A DNA stretch of 64,000 nt from Anthopleura xanthogrammica. Its lineage: Eukaryota > Cnidaria > Anthozoa > Actiniaria > Actiniidae. Shown here piece by piece: positions 1-11,057 of this stretch (positions are counted from its first letter, which is position 1; the number at the start of each line of letters is the position of its first letter). The DNA is taken from assembly GCA_964019055.1 (NCBI GenBank), contig OZ025217.1, forward strand, positions 4,386,617 to 4,450,616. The letters run 5' to 3'. Below the pieces are notes generated by a model. It was not told the origin of the DNA. It was given only the letters and a program-made list of their open reading frames with translations, and did no database searches. The translations under genes were made by a program, and so were the position numbers.

Positions 1-1087
1 ATATCGTAATACATAGCTCATGATAGCAAATTCGATTAACGTTGTGGTCGCTAAAAAAAGCCTAAACATTATTTGCTTTATTTACCAACAAACTTCACTG
101 TAGGCTAATTTTCATAATTCCGCTCTCAAATAAAGCTTTAGACTTTAGGCTTTTTGTCATACACAACGTTAATTGAATTAGCTATAAATTATATATACCA
201 GATCTAGAAGTATTCTATTTCTAAAGTAAATCTTAACAGGCAGTAGCTTAATATATATTTCTTTGGCACTTGTACTAACTTTGCAAATCAACAGAAACGA
301 ACAGATTTTTACGATATTTGGCCCAATTATACAAGAAACGCATTGCTTTGTGTCTTTTCCCGTAAAATCGAAATATCATATTTTGGAAGCATTTCTGTGA
401 TTTTTTTGAATCGATTCTAGACCACGTCTTGCCAATATTCAGCTTCCAAACGGCAACTTATTTGCGTTCTTTGACGTATTACTAATTTAGATAAGTTTTG
501 GTTTCTTACCGGCGTATGCACATGGCATTGGAGTAGTATTTTTGACTGTTATCGACATACTATGGTCTTTTACATTCGCTCTGACATAATTCGAAATAAA
601 TATATTAACAATTTGTCAGACATGTCTTATGAGACAATTTTTAACATTTTAACCATTTTATGAGATAAAACTCAAAAGCGTGTTTTTTTCTTCAAAACTT
701 GTACTTAGAATGTTGTCTTGAAATTATATTGAAACTTGTCGACAGAAACCTTGGCCACTTACGTCTCTTCATGTAAAATTTACAGTTACAAATGACTATG
801 TAAATTTTCGATTAAAATTCTTAAGTCTCGAGGGACAGACCATCACATACATGTTCTTAATGAACAGAACATTTCATTGTATTTCTGCTATTGCAAAGCT
901 AAAAAAATATGTCGTATATCACTTTTATTCAAAGATTCATTCTTTCTTGGGAGAGGACTAACAAAAAAACGTAGCAAACAAATGCATACAAACAATGGTC
1001 TCGTGATTATGACAGTTATATTCTAAATCGGTTATAGAATAAACACTCGTGCTTTATGGGATTTAAAGCTCCTCGCAATGATAGAAA

Positions 1088-1425
1088 CCCGGGGGGGGGG
1101 GGATTCCGGGGGTAAAGTATCGGGTATGCTCGTCGTATCTCTGTATAGGGGTAGAAATTAGCGATTTGGTATCTTTTAGGGTCTTAAAAGCGACATTCTG
1201 TAAAAATCGACCAAATATTGGCACAAGTCAAAAAATCGATTTCGCTCATATTTTGTTTATTGATAGCCCTTAGTATGAAGTACATCCTGGTGTTTTTAGT
1301 TTTGAAAAATTTTACTTGGTTTTCGAGAAATTTACGAAAATCGATTTCGGCCCTACGCATCGAAAAAATGCCCGCCGAGATAACGGAATTTAGTGTAAAA
1401 ATAAACGCATCGTACAGCTAAATCA
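1088..1425. repeat. G-run dispersed repeat
   Basis: A run of about 12 G is followed by a G-rich segment and then AT-rich text with a 67-codon open frame that looks incidental. The layout (G-run, GGGTA motif, 'ATGCTCGTCG') resembles a repeat I associate with anthozoan genomes; a related G-run element is at 49749-49978. The copy-2 equivalent starts near 12145. Confidence 0.5.
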
Positions 1426-1921
1426 CATATCTATATTTTTGGTCGGGTATTTTTTATCAAAAGAATGGATATTCCTCTTCCTTTTGGTTGTATTTAGATT
1501 AGAATATTTGGCGTTTTAAGATACGAAAAAAATTATCTACGAAGCTAATTATTTCCAAAGTTCACAAATGCAAATTAAGGCCTTAAAATACGGCTTATAA
1601 AAATACGGCTTGTATATATATGCTCTTTTTCCAAATCATAAAAAACCTACAACCAGAGGATTATCTAATGTACTTCTATTAGAATCAAAAGAAAATTCTC
1701 TGGGCAAACCATTTTTACTGTTCCGTTGAGGACGCTTTTCTGTCCCTATATTTGACGACAAATGAAGATGCAAATTGTGGTCTCGTAATATCAATGCTCG
1801 GAGCTCTAAATCCCTAAAGCACTCGCGTTTATTCTCTAACCCTTACTTAGCAATACGTTAAACTAAATAGCGAATTACAATAAAACATGATATTCGTCAA
1901 AACAATCATTGGTTAGACTAA

Positions 1922-3136
1922 ACTATGACTACATGTCAGGGATTTCTAACATACAGGTTGTAACATGTAAACATCAATAATCAATTGCTAAAATCAATGG
2001 TAACATAATTCGTAATGTATAAAGTTAGATGATTGGTTTAACGAGGTTGGAGTCCAATAAACCGTAAACTGATACTAGTAGTTTTTAGCAGTAGACAACA
2101 TGTGATTCCTAGAAAACCTGTCACTCGTTTCTATTGTTCTCTAAAATCTTTCCAATATTTTGAATTTTATTCCTTTACGGCTTAATGTTTGTTAGCGCAC
2201 ATCCAGCTGTACGAACTAAGCGCGGAAAGGATTGTTGTCGTAATTCAAGCGGCCCTCGCCCGAGTCTTAAAAGTCATATATCTCACAGAATTTGAGGAGA
2301 TGGATCGCAAAGATTTACTTTAATTTCTTAAACAACACGTATACTTCAACTTTTTTTCTTTGAAATTCTTTGAAACGCTTGTTTTTGTATTGGGAAGAGA
2401 CTTGGAGCAAGGGCCGCTTGGCTAAGCATCGAAGCGCGCTGTGATTGGACGGTTCGTGCGTGCTCCGGACACCTGGATAGACCAGTTAAGGTTACTGGAG
2501 ACCTTCAGGGGTATCTTTCGTTTAGCGCGAAAGGAGGTCATATACAAAACGTGAATTTGGTTTGATAATGTTCAGTATTTTACATAAACCGTAATGTTTT
2601 GACGCTGACCAACCTGAATATTATATTTCAAAACGTTTTTCTACTTTTACTTGGCTAACTTTAGTTATATATTAAGAATACATATATGCCGATGACAGAA
2701 CCCTTGAGTCAACACTTGCCATAATGATGTAATCCTCACACCTTACAAACACTTTTCTAAAGAGATTTAAGAACCCCTGCTTAGAAGTTTTTTCTTAATC
2801 AGGCTCCTCGTGTTCCTTGTTTTTGGCGCTAACAAACATTAAGCTGTAAAGGAATAAGACTCAAAATATTGCAAAGATTTTAGAGAACAATAGAAATGAC
2901 AAATATTAACCTAAGTTTAGTCAAAAGGAACCAGTGACAGGTTTTCTAGGAATCACATGTTGCCTACTGCTAAAAACTACTAGTACCAGTTTACGGTTTA
3001 TTGGACTCGAACCTTGTTAAACCAATCATCTACCTTTATACATTACGAATTATGTTACCAGTGAATTTAGTAATTGATTATTGATGTTTACATGTTACAA
3101 CCTGTATGTTAGAAATCTCTGACATGTAGTCATAGT
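1922..3136. mobile_element. Foldback element with ~300-bp inverted arms
   Basis: The left arm (1922-2198) and right arm (2826-3136) are imperfect reverse complements; both outer ends read ACTATGACTACATGTCA inward and both inner ends read GTTAGCGC. The right arm has an extra ~34-base block. The ~630-base centre has no coding frame but contains, at 2486-2523, a copy of the terminal sequence of the TTAA-flanked element at 59859-60927. This is a non-autonomous foldback/MITE-like element and lies upstream of the prodomain gene. Confidence 0.75.
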
Positions 3137-3478
3137 TGAGTGTAGCTAACTGTCGAGGGTCGAGGGTACCAAGTCCACGGGCGCCAGAGTCGCCTCCACG
3201 TTTGTAAAACTAACGCTTTATTTTGTTTTCTTGAACGGTCTAATAAAACTGCTTTGGTACGGCTGACCTTTAGTAGTGAATAAACATCTAGCTCCGATTT
3301 CAATCTCGTGATGTTTGTCTGTTTAAAATTAAGAACCGATCGTGTGTCACTCGGAATTAATCGGTAACGCACTTAACGAGGCCCCATGTTGTGTTTCAGT
3401 TAGAAGAAATCATTTTAAAATGATTTAAAATGGCACCTTGAGCTCGATCCCTGTATTCTGTTCAAACGTGGAATTTCA

Positions 3479-3563
3479 CATGAGCCGAACGCATTGAAAA
3501 CAGTGAATTATTTGATAATGATAATTTGAATCATTGATATTATTTGGTTCACTTCGGCTCATG
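3479..3563. repeat. Small inverted repeat
   Basis: CATGAGCCGAA at the left end pairs with TTCGGCTCATG at the right end, with further partial pairing (GTGAA/TTCAC) around an AT-rich loop. The exact copy is at 14536-14620. It is either a short MITE or a cruciform-prone site about 0.9 kb upstream of the prodomain gene start. Confidence 0.5.
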
Positions 3564-4496
3564 AGAAGATTGACGGTTGAACTTGTCTAAATGGTGGACT
3601 TACATGTACACAACTCACTCTATTGTGTGTTCAGAGACGCAACAGCTTAATATTTAATGGTTTGATAATATAATATAATATATATTTATTTAGAACCCAA
3701 AAACAATCAGTCTTCTAGAAGTTTAATATCTAATTTGTTATAGAATCTTTTTATTTGAGCTGTTCGACATTTGCCATGGCACACTAACACTGGAATGGAA
3801 ATAATCAACAAAGAAAATCATGGTAGCGATCAAAGAAATTTTTGTTCGATAACATGCATTACGTCATGCATTCTTTATGTATCAAACAATGTGGCCAAAG
3901 GTACCAGGTGATTATAACATTACCATGGCTGAGTCACGCAACTGCGATATCCCACTACGATATTAAATGATTTCTATGTGCACTGAAATACTGATTCATA
4001 CGAAATATTCATTATTCGACTATTTGGTCCCCGTACGACTCAGATTTCTTCCAGACAAGGCTGATATTTCTCACGTCGTTTTTGTTGCGGTAAAATCAAT
4101 CGTGAATTTAGCGAGAGTTACTGGTGGATTGTGCTAAAATATTAACCAGGAAGACTGAAGTGATCGTAAAGAACTCTCTTGGTCGCGTCTCTCTCAGGTG
4201 GTCTCTTTGTTACGATAAGTGCTTTTACAGAGACCTGAATAAAGCTTGTCAAAAAAACTTCAACACTTTAAAAAACCGTACACAAATTCGTGAAAAAAAT
4301 TATAGAATTCGAAAAATGATTGGATAAAGAATTAGACCATGAAAACTCAACTGGTGAATTAGGTAATGCGTCGGTTTCCAGTTTTCAATAAAGAAGAGAA
4401 CGTATCAGACACTAAACCATAATACAAGGTAATCCATTCCTTAAGGACCGGAGTTGATCTACTTTTGATTTCTCTAAGTAAACCTAGTGAGTGAAA

Positions 4497-7400
4497 ATGC
4501 TTCTTTTGGTGTTGTACCTATTCGTCTTTGCACCATTGATTTCATCCAAGCCTGCTGGAATATCTACTGCTGAAGACGAGATTGCAATTTCTGCTGAACT
4601 AAAACGAGAGAATTCGCAACTCAATCGGAGGACACTTCCCCAAAGATCTACCAGCTCATCTGACAGACCCAATTTATCATCGCCACTAAATGTGCACCTG
4701 AAGAAGTTGCTTCGTATACGTGGGACTAAGAGCTTGAGAGGTTTAAAGATCACTGGCTACGATCAACAAGGTATTATTGACCGAATGCCAATATGGCCGC
4801 ATCTTCATTATCATAATTTTTGAAGTTCATATTTTAGTAGACCACTACATTAGAATTATAGATTAGAATGACATCAACAAAGCTATAAAATTTGAGACAA
4901 AAATATTAAATTCTTGAGAAGTTATTAGAATTCTTAAAAAATTTGAAAAACACTACGAGGCTAGCAAGGAAGTAGATCACTGAACATACACAAATCTCTG
5001 TAATTTTGATTCCAAATAGCTTCACTTGAATTCAATTTATAGCAATGAAACGTTCCAAAAATACATATTTCTGTTTGCTCTTTCTGATGGTGGTACTTAT
5101 TTTTTAAGATTAGGTTTTTATTTCCGTATAAGTCAATGGCGGCCATATTGTCTTTAGTCTATAGCATATTGCTATAGTCTATAGCATATTGCTATAGTCT
5201 ATAGCATGCACTACTCTTACCGGGCTAAATGGCGTATTATCTTTTTCTGGTAGGCATTCGGCGTTTAGCTTTCTCCTCAGTCATTATCATAAATCAGATT
5301 TCTAGATTTGTACGAGTAAAAAAATCGGTAAAAAAATGCACTAGAACTTTTTTTTCGCTGGCGCCTTTGTTTTCCTATATGATTCCTCTATGGTATGGTA
5401 TGTGTGGATTTGTGTCAATATACTTTTACAAGGGAGGAAAGTCCAGTCGCCATCTTGAAAACACGAGCAAAGTATGTTGACACTATTGCATTTTTTAAGG
5501 ATTTTTTTCCCCCCATTCGTATTATAGAGAATATTATCTTCATCTTGAAATTTAAAAAAATAATTAAAGTAGATTTTTCCCGATTTTATTTTCGCCTTTT
5601 ACTTTTATCTAAATTGGGCTCCCTGTGGTAAGATTTGGTGCCTTGCAACACAAAGGACACAAAGTAAGAGCCGGGATTCGAACCCGAGACCTTCTGCACT
5701 CGTATACCCGAGCTAACTGTTGGAATCTTCTGAACAAAATAGTGTTTTGTGTGTTGTGATGAAGTTCGTTAGCATTTTCTGCCGAATGGAATTGAAAAGC
5801 AATTGTTTAAGGTTTCCTTCTGTGTGGGAATTGACTAACAATGATCTCATTGTTGAGAGTCCTTTTGGGTCTTCAGTGATATTGCTTTGGTGTATAAACC
5901 TCCTCAATCATATAATAAGTCTGTTAAATACCTCGAACCTAGGCTTTTATCCATATACATCCCTGGGGCATGGCTAAAAGCCTCGGTTCTCGGTATTTAA
6001 CTCTTCCGCTATGATGATCAGTATCGTACTTAGCTGCTCCTCAAGGTCCTCCTCCTGTAACCCCTTTTCTACTCCCGATATGTACTATTCCGGTTACAGG
6101 CTCTGCTCAAAGGCTCTCCCTCGGGAATCGTTTCAGTGTAAAAATAATAATAAACAAAATATTAGTTGACCTTTGAAAAGTAATATCTCTATCGCCCTGC
6201 GTGGTTAAAATTCAGATTAAGCCAGGTTTTTTTTAGCGTTTTTTCCCCTCCACCGTTAACTGTTTATGTTCCAAACTGATCGAAATTAAAATTGGAGCTT
6301 TATTCACTAGTAAAGGTCAGCCGTTGGTGACCAACGAGCTACTGTTGACCAATCATAGATCGTGTTAGAATCGAAGAAGTCGAGAGCCAATCAGAAATCG
6401 CTTCATATAACCGTGTTAGTCCGCTGGGGGTCGGAACAAGCTTTTGTCCGGATGTGACGCAGGCTATAATCCTAGTTGACTAGGATTCTTTATTGTTATA
6501 TACCAACTGTCAAAGTCCATTTTTCTCGTACTCTGATTGGGCGAGAGGGTAACACATGAACGTGGAAAAATTTCGATGTTTCCCCGGCAACGGCTCTCAG
6601 CGGGCAACAATATAATATTTCCCGGGAATTAAGAACACCGGAAGTGATTTCACCGGAAACCTAACTTTTTCTAATTTTTCAAAGTCAAGTAATTAACAAA
6701 AAAATCGGCTACGCCTCGGGAAACATCGTCGTCTAGGGACCACTGGCAAAACACACTGTTTCTCTCCTACTGGAAGCATCAATACTCAAATGGAATGACA
6801 GCCATCACCTCCTATCGATCCTTGGCCTCACAAGGGAAAGGAGGTGAGAGGGGAAGGGGACTAGGGAGGAGGAAGGAATGAAGGGAGAGCTCTCCTTTCC
6901 CCTCCCCCTCCCATAGCCCTTTCCCCCTCTGCCCCTCCCCCTCCCCCCTCCCCCTCCCGTCCCAGTCCCCCTGAGAGCCTGTTGACAGGCTAGATTCTCA
7001 ACCGATTCCAGCCCATTGATAAGTATTTTTATTCTGGCCGGAGACGTCAATTAAAGAAACAAATGTTTATTTCTTTTGTTAGATACAAGGAATGTGACCA
7101 CTATCAATACCACCAATGATGTAATGCTCAAGTTCGACATTGATATAACGCCTTCTGGTGCTCGAGGAGTCAAATATGCAGAGTTTCACATTTATAAGAC
7201 CTCCATAGCAAGCTCATCAAATGCAAGTTCTGATTATACCCTCGGATTGAACGAAATCAGTCCTACTGGGCAAAATCATCATCTAGCGACTCGTAATCTA
7301 AACATGAGTTCCCAAGGCTGGGAAATTTTTAATATATCAGATTCTTTTAAAAAGTGGTTTGGAAATAGGGCAACCAACCGTGGTCTGCTTTTGACAACCA

Positions 7401-7762
7401 CCAAGTCAGGGATAAAAGTACACCCAAACACGTCAGGCTATGTTGGTTTTGATGGACCAATAAGCCAGCGTCCATTCATAGTTGTGGAATTTAAACTATA
7501 TGTTTCGAAAAAGGATGAAATAAAAAGCAATGACAATGATGACGAAGATGTTACGTCCAACCCCCAAGCACCAGAAAAAGACAATGGCAATGATGACGAA
7601 GAAGGCATGTCCAACCCCCAAGCACAAGAAAAAGACAATGACAAAGATGACGAAGAAGGCATGTCCAACCCCCAAGCACCAGAAAAAGACAATGACAATG
7701 ATGACGATGAAGGCACGTCCAACCCCCAAGCACAAGAAAAAGACAATGACGAAGATGACTAA
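4497..7762 (+). CDS. Secreted TGF-beta-prodomain-like protein, copy 1 (truncated)
   Basis: Two coding exons: 4497-4770 (ATG start; a signal peptide MLLLVLYLFVFAPLISSKP) and 7083-7762. The donor AAG|GTATTA and the acceptor TTCTTTTGTTAG| join in phase 1 to give ...GYDQQ-DTRNVTT.... The 317-aa product has a hydrophobic leader, a basic helix-like stretch (LKKLLRIRG), then a segment of about 130 residues with hallmarks of the TGF-beta/BMP propeptide: LKFDI, AEFHIYK, GWEIFNIS, a W in the following helix, NRGLLL and RPFIVVEF. No furin site or cystine-knot ligand domain follows; instead there are four 18-residue acidic repeats (SNPQA..EKDN.N.DDEEG). Compared with copy 2, codon GAA has become TAA (stop 7760-7762), removing 19 residues. 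In known family members the prodomain chaperones a ligand; a prodomain-only product could bind or shield ligands, which is inference. The family call is good but not certain. Confidence 0.72.
5157..5207. repeat. 20-bp tandem repeat
   Basis: About 2.5 copies of a 20-base unit (TATAGCATATTGCTATAGTC), itself nearly palindromic. The identical array is in copy 2 at 16214-16264. It lies in intron 1 of the prodomain gene. Confidence 0.7.
5665..5718 (-). other. tRNA-like / SINE-type fragment
   Basis: On the minus strand the text reads like a tRNA D-arm (TTAGCTCGGGTATACGAG) followed by a T-arm with the B-box GGGTTCGAATCCC. Only about 11 bases lie between the arms, where an anticodon arm needs about 22, so this is not a functional tRNA. 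It is more likely a tRNA-derived SINE head or pseudogene in intron 1. The copy is at 16722-16775. Confidence 0.5.
6831..6974. repeat. Polypurine tract followed by polypyrimidine tract
   Basis: About 65 bases almost purely A/G are followed, after GAGCTCTC, by about 75 bases almost purely C/T. The strand asymmetry flips mid-way, so the element can form a hairpin or intramolecular triplex. It ends about 110 bases before exon 2 of the prodomain gene. The copy is at 17888-18031. Confidence 0.75.
7541..7756 (+). repeat. 54-bp coding minisatellite
   Basis: Four in-frame 54-base units encode the acidic 18-residue repeat of the prodomain-like protein. Units differ by a few bases (QAP versus QAQ, NGN/DKD/DND, and DDDEGT in the last unit of copy 1). 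The array lies in the part of the duplication where the copies start to diverge. Confidence 0.9.
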
Positions 7763-8005
7763 GCACAGAACAAAAAAAGCGCCAAAGAAGACAACGACAG
7801 CACTTAAAGTTTACAGTAAAATAAGACCCCCCGGCACGTTTGAGAGGAAGGGAGCTTATTGCAGTGATGGGGGTTATCGATTTAGCGAGACCCATGCAGA
7901 ACGGCGTACGCCGTCAAGATAATATGCCATTTGATAACTTGCTTTAAACACGGTAAACTCATGTTCAGGATTAAACTCGGCACTATATAGCATTAAAATT
8001 ATATG

Positions 8006-8011
8006 AATAAA
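8006..8011 (+). promoter_or_regulatory. Candidate polyadenylation signal, copy 1 gene
   Basis: AATAAA about 245 bases after the stop codon, conserved in copy 2 at 19061-19066. It is the first such signal downstream of the open frame. Confidence 0.5.
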
Positions 8012-8219
8012 TATTACACGGTTTTGTGTGATTGATCTGAACTTCTAATAATGATCACAAATCACTTTAACAAATGAAAGAGAATGGAAGCTTAATATTT
8101 TTTTCTCTAAAGGGAGGGGGGTGCGGATTGTCGTATCAGAGAGAGGGTGGGCATATATTACTTGAATGGAGTTGAGAAACGGTATCCCTGTTGTGCACCA
8201 ACTAAGTTAGGATCTATCA

Positions 8220-8545
8220 AGGAAAGGAAAGGATTGCCGCAAAAACACAAGGTAGAAAAATAATGAAAAAGAAATAAGAGGTGAATTGAAAAAAAAAAAG
8301 AAAAAGGAATAAAAAAAGCGAAAAGAAAAATAATTGAAATGAAAAATAATAACAGAAAAGAGAAAGGAAAAATAAAGGAAAGGAAAAGAAAAGACAAGAA
8401 AAAGAAACTGGGAAAGAGAAAAATAAACGATAAAAAAAATTAAGAAGAAACAGAAAGAAAAACTGAACACAAAACCAACATGATAGAGCCAGAAAGAGCC
8501 AGGCATGCAAAGAAAGAAAGAGAGAAAGAAAGAAAGAATATTCAT
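8220..8545 (+). repeat. A/G-rich low-complexity tract, copy 1
   Basis: About 320 bases composed almost entirely of A and G (GAAA/AAGG/AAAT mixes), ending in a short AAAG array at 8505-8540. Long frames on the opposite strand read only as F/S/L-rich and are composition artefacts. Copy 2 has a longer version (19284-19872). Confidence 0.8.
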
Positions 8546-8731
8546 TTTAGTAGCTGACCCCATTCTTGGAAGCGTGCCCGGTAGCAGCAGTGAAGCGCCA
8601 GTTTGTCCTTCACTTCATGCAGGCTCCAACGTGGTTTTACTACTTCCCGGATCCATGCCCCTTCCGGTGCCTTGTCCTCATATCCGGAGGCTGCATCATT
8701 CTGCTCAACAATAAGCTGAGATAAGCTGGAT

Positions 8732-9938
8732 CAGGGGCGGATCCAGGATTTTTGAGAGGGGGGTGACTGAGATCCCAAAACTTTGAATGTACTTTTATAT
8801 AATATTCACGGAGTGCAAAGGGGTTCTGATCTGAAGTCCCAGGAGAACAATCTGATGGAGAGTTAGAACAATTTTGATACTATATAATGAACGCTTATTA
8901 TAAATGTTGATTATTTTAATTTATTATCTTCGCTGATAATAGGGTTGTTGCCAGGTTTTTATGTACTGTTCATTTAAATATTACATTACATGTTACAAAT
9001 TACGCTAAAAAATTCTGGTTGGCTGCTGAGAGCAGTTTAATTTGTTTCTGTTTGTTTTTGGAAATCAAAATGAAGGAAAAAAAGGAAATTGAGTGCTAAT
9101 TTGCTTCTGGTTAGCTCAAATTGAAAACAATAAAAATCATTACGTAAGCTGCTTATTTAGGCAGTTACTCTCACTATAAAATATATTTTGAAGACAGTTT
9201 TATTTTATCTTTATTATTCAGTTATAAAGTTCTTACCGACGGATTGCGAAACTTCTGTTGTCCTTGTCTCAGTGCATGGTTGCTCATTCAAGCTCACTGA
9301 ATTCGTAATAGAAAAACAGCTTACTGAGTTAAAGATGAAATATTTAATTTAAACAAAAGCATTTTTAAAAAAGAGCATACCAGGTCCAGGGTTTGTTTTC
9401 TTTGCTTGGGGCTCGTAGGTTTCACATTCAGATTGCTTGCCATGTGCTCGAACGGATTGGTCTTCTTGACATTGACTAGTTAAAATCAAATTTCATTTTT
9501 GAAATATAACCATTAAATAATTCATTGACTTTGCAAAACTACTGCCGGCTCCACTCGTATTTAGCACGTTTTACTTACCTACTAGACTGGCTAAAAAACG
9601 AAAATAGTTTCTTTTAATTTGCTTTGATATGATCGTAAAGCTCTTCGATCGAAGCGTTTGGGTCTAGATCTTGCTCAGGTGTACAAACGCGTTTATCAGA
9701 CATACACAGGAAGCCCAAAAAGGCGGGAAAGTAGAAAAGGCGGGAAAGCAGATATGGGGCAGAAAGCCGTGATGCCTGTTACACGCGAGAAATGAGACAG
9801 CTTGAATGAAAAATGATATCAAAATTTAAAAAAATGAAAAAAATCTAAAAAGCTGATGTCAAGATCAAAAGTAAATATTCAACTGACCAAAAAGGGGGTG
9901 ACTAATCACCCCCGTCACCACCCCTAAATCCACCCCTG
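8732..9938. mobile_element. CAGGGG-ended DNA transposon (hAT-like), present only in copy 1
   Basis: The left end reads CAGGGGCGGATCCAGG and the reverse complement of the right end reads CAGGGGTGGATTTAGG, with similarity continuing for about 40 bases. Flanks are TGGAT at 8727-8731 and 9939-9943, a 5-base target duplication; the empty site AAGCTGGATATTAT is intact in copy 2 near 20050. CAGGGG ends are typical of hAT elements, although those usually give 8-base duplications. Inside, on the minus strand, there is a 29-codon frame starting at 9703 (MSDKRVCTPEQDLDPNAS...) and several stretches bounded by splice-like GTAAG/AG, which look like remnants of an exon-bearing gene. No complete transposase is present, so the element is non-autonomous. 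Confidence 0.8.
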
Positions 9939-10256
9939 TGGATATTATATGATACTAGCTGATACTAATAAGAAAACGCTAATTTCTCGAAGGTTCTTGT
10001 TATAAATACCGATACGTGACAAGGAAATCTACAGAAAATCATACAATAACAATGATAAACAATTGATAAAGGACTTTGGTTTCATGACTGAACAGGAATA
10101 GGGTGTGACGACATGAACGTCATTTACACTAAACGCGCCAAAAGTGCTGACAAATCGATTGACCCGATTACGAAACGAGAAGCCGAGCACACCATGTCGT
10201 TTCCGGAATCATTCGATTATCGATTACTTCTTTGTGCTTTACTTCTGGGATTTGTT

Positions 10257-11057
10257 AAGACTCTTCCACAGTCCTTGCTCGGCCGCTGCACTCTCCACGC
10301 TATGGGACTGTAACGGTAGAATGGTAGCGTTTCCCTGATTGGCTGATATATCTACTGTTCTAAGCTCCTCTCTCATTGGTTGACCAGTGAGTCCTTCTTA
10401 TTTTGAAAGATCATTGTTTACTAACAGTACTAGTATTTTTACAAAGGAAAGCACGATGGATTGTTGTCGAAAGAAAGTTTTTGTTGAAGCAAGCACGTCA
10501 ACATTGGTAAATCTAAGCAGATACAATGGCCTAGACAGACAAAGCGATCGTATAGATCTGTATTAGAGGGATATCCTAGGTCATTTCAAATCGAATGATT
10601 ACGAGTTTGACGTTGAATGTTTACCACTTAAAATCACATCAAGCAAATTCTGGATACACAAGGTACCCAAAGGTATAGAAAATAAATAAACCACTCTCAG
10701 AACTATATATGCTTATAGTGCTTTTTATGACCCTTTTATACTAAACCGATAAGAAATATAAAATTAAATCAGTGAGGGCGGCTAATTCTAAAATCCCGAG
10801 ATTTAACAAAAAATCGTCCGAAAAGCTGAAAAGAATAAAAATAAAAACAACTTCAAAGTATTTTTAAAAAATTTCAAAAGAAAAAACCCTGATAATCGTT
10901 GAAAATAAAGGTAGCCAGCTTGGGCTTCCTGTGATATATTTCGGTTCTCAAGGCATGATGGGTCCAAGATTCCTGGACCCAGAAGCCCTTTCGGCATTGT
11001 ACCGTTTGCACCCCTTACCAAAATATTTAAGTCCTAGCGTTTTAAATCATCTCTGAA
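10257..11057. other. Spacer between duplication copies
   Basis: About 800 bases with no match elsewhere in the window. The frames present (66-72 codons) have no recognisable features. It may be homologous to sequence just left of the window, which would make the repeat unit continuous. Confidence 0.6.

Larger units (their letters stand above)
1..10256. repeat. Tandem segmental duplication, copy 1
   Basis: Base 1 onward matches base 11058 onward (offset 11,057) until about 10256/20365. In the first ~7.7 kb I could see only about three single-base differences (for example near 1160, 2638 and 7160). Beyond 7.7 kb substitutions and indels are frequent, and copy 1 alone carries the 1.2-kb transposon at 8732-9938. 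Because the match begins at the first base of the window, the true left boundary lies at or before the window edge, so 10257-11057 may correspond to sequence left of the window. It could be a real tandem duplication or an uncollapsed haplotype in the assembly. Confidence 0.97.

Noticed and set aside
1218..1421. 67-codon frame, identical at 12275-12478
   Set aside because: It lies in a dispersed G-run repeat, starts without ATG, and its conservation is explained by the duplication.
6805..7050. Minus-strand G/R-rich frame
   Set aside because: Produced by the polypyrimidine tract; no splice or motif support.
7438..7922. Overlapping frames in other phases over the 54-bp repeat
   Set aside because: A repeat whose unit is a multiple of three stays open in several frames; only the frame continuous with exon 1 has prodomain motifs.
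8158..8563. Minus-strand F/S/L-rich membrane-like frames (also 19259-19786)
   Set aside because: Translation of an A/G-rich low-complexity tract in reverse gives phenylalanine/serine/leucine by composition alone.
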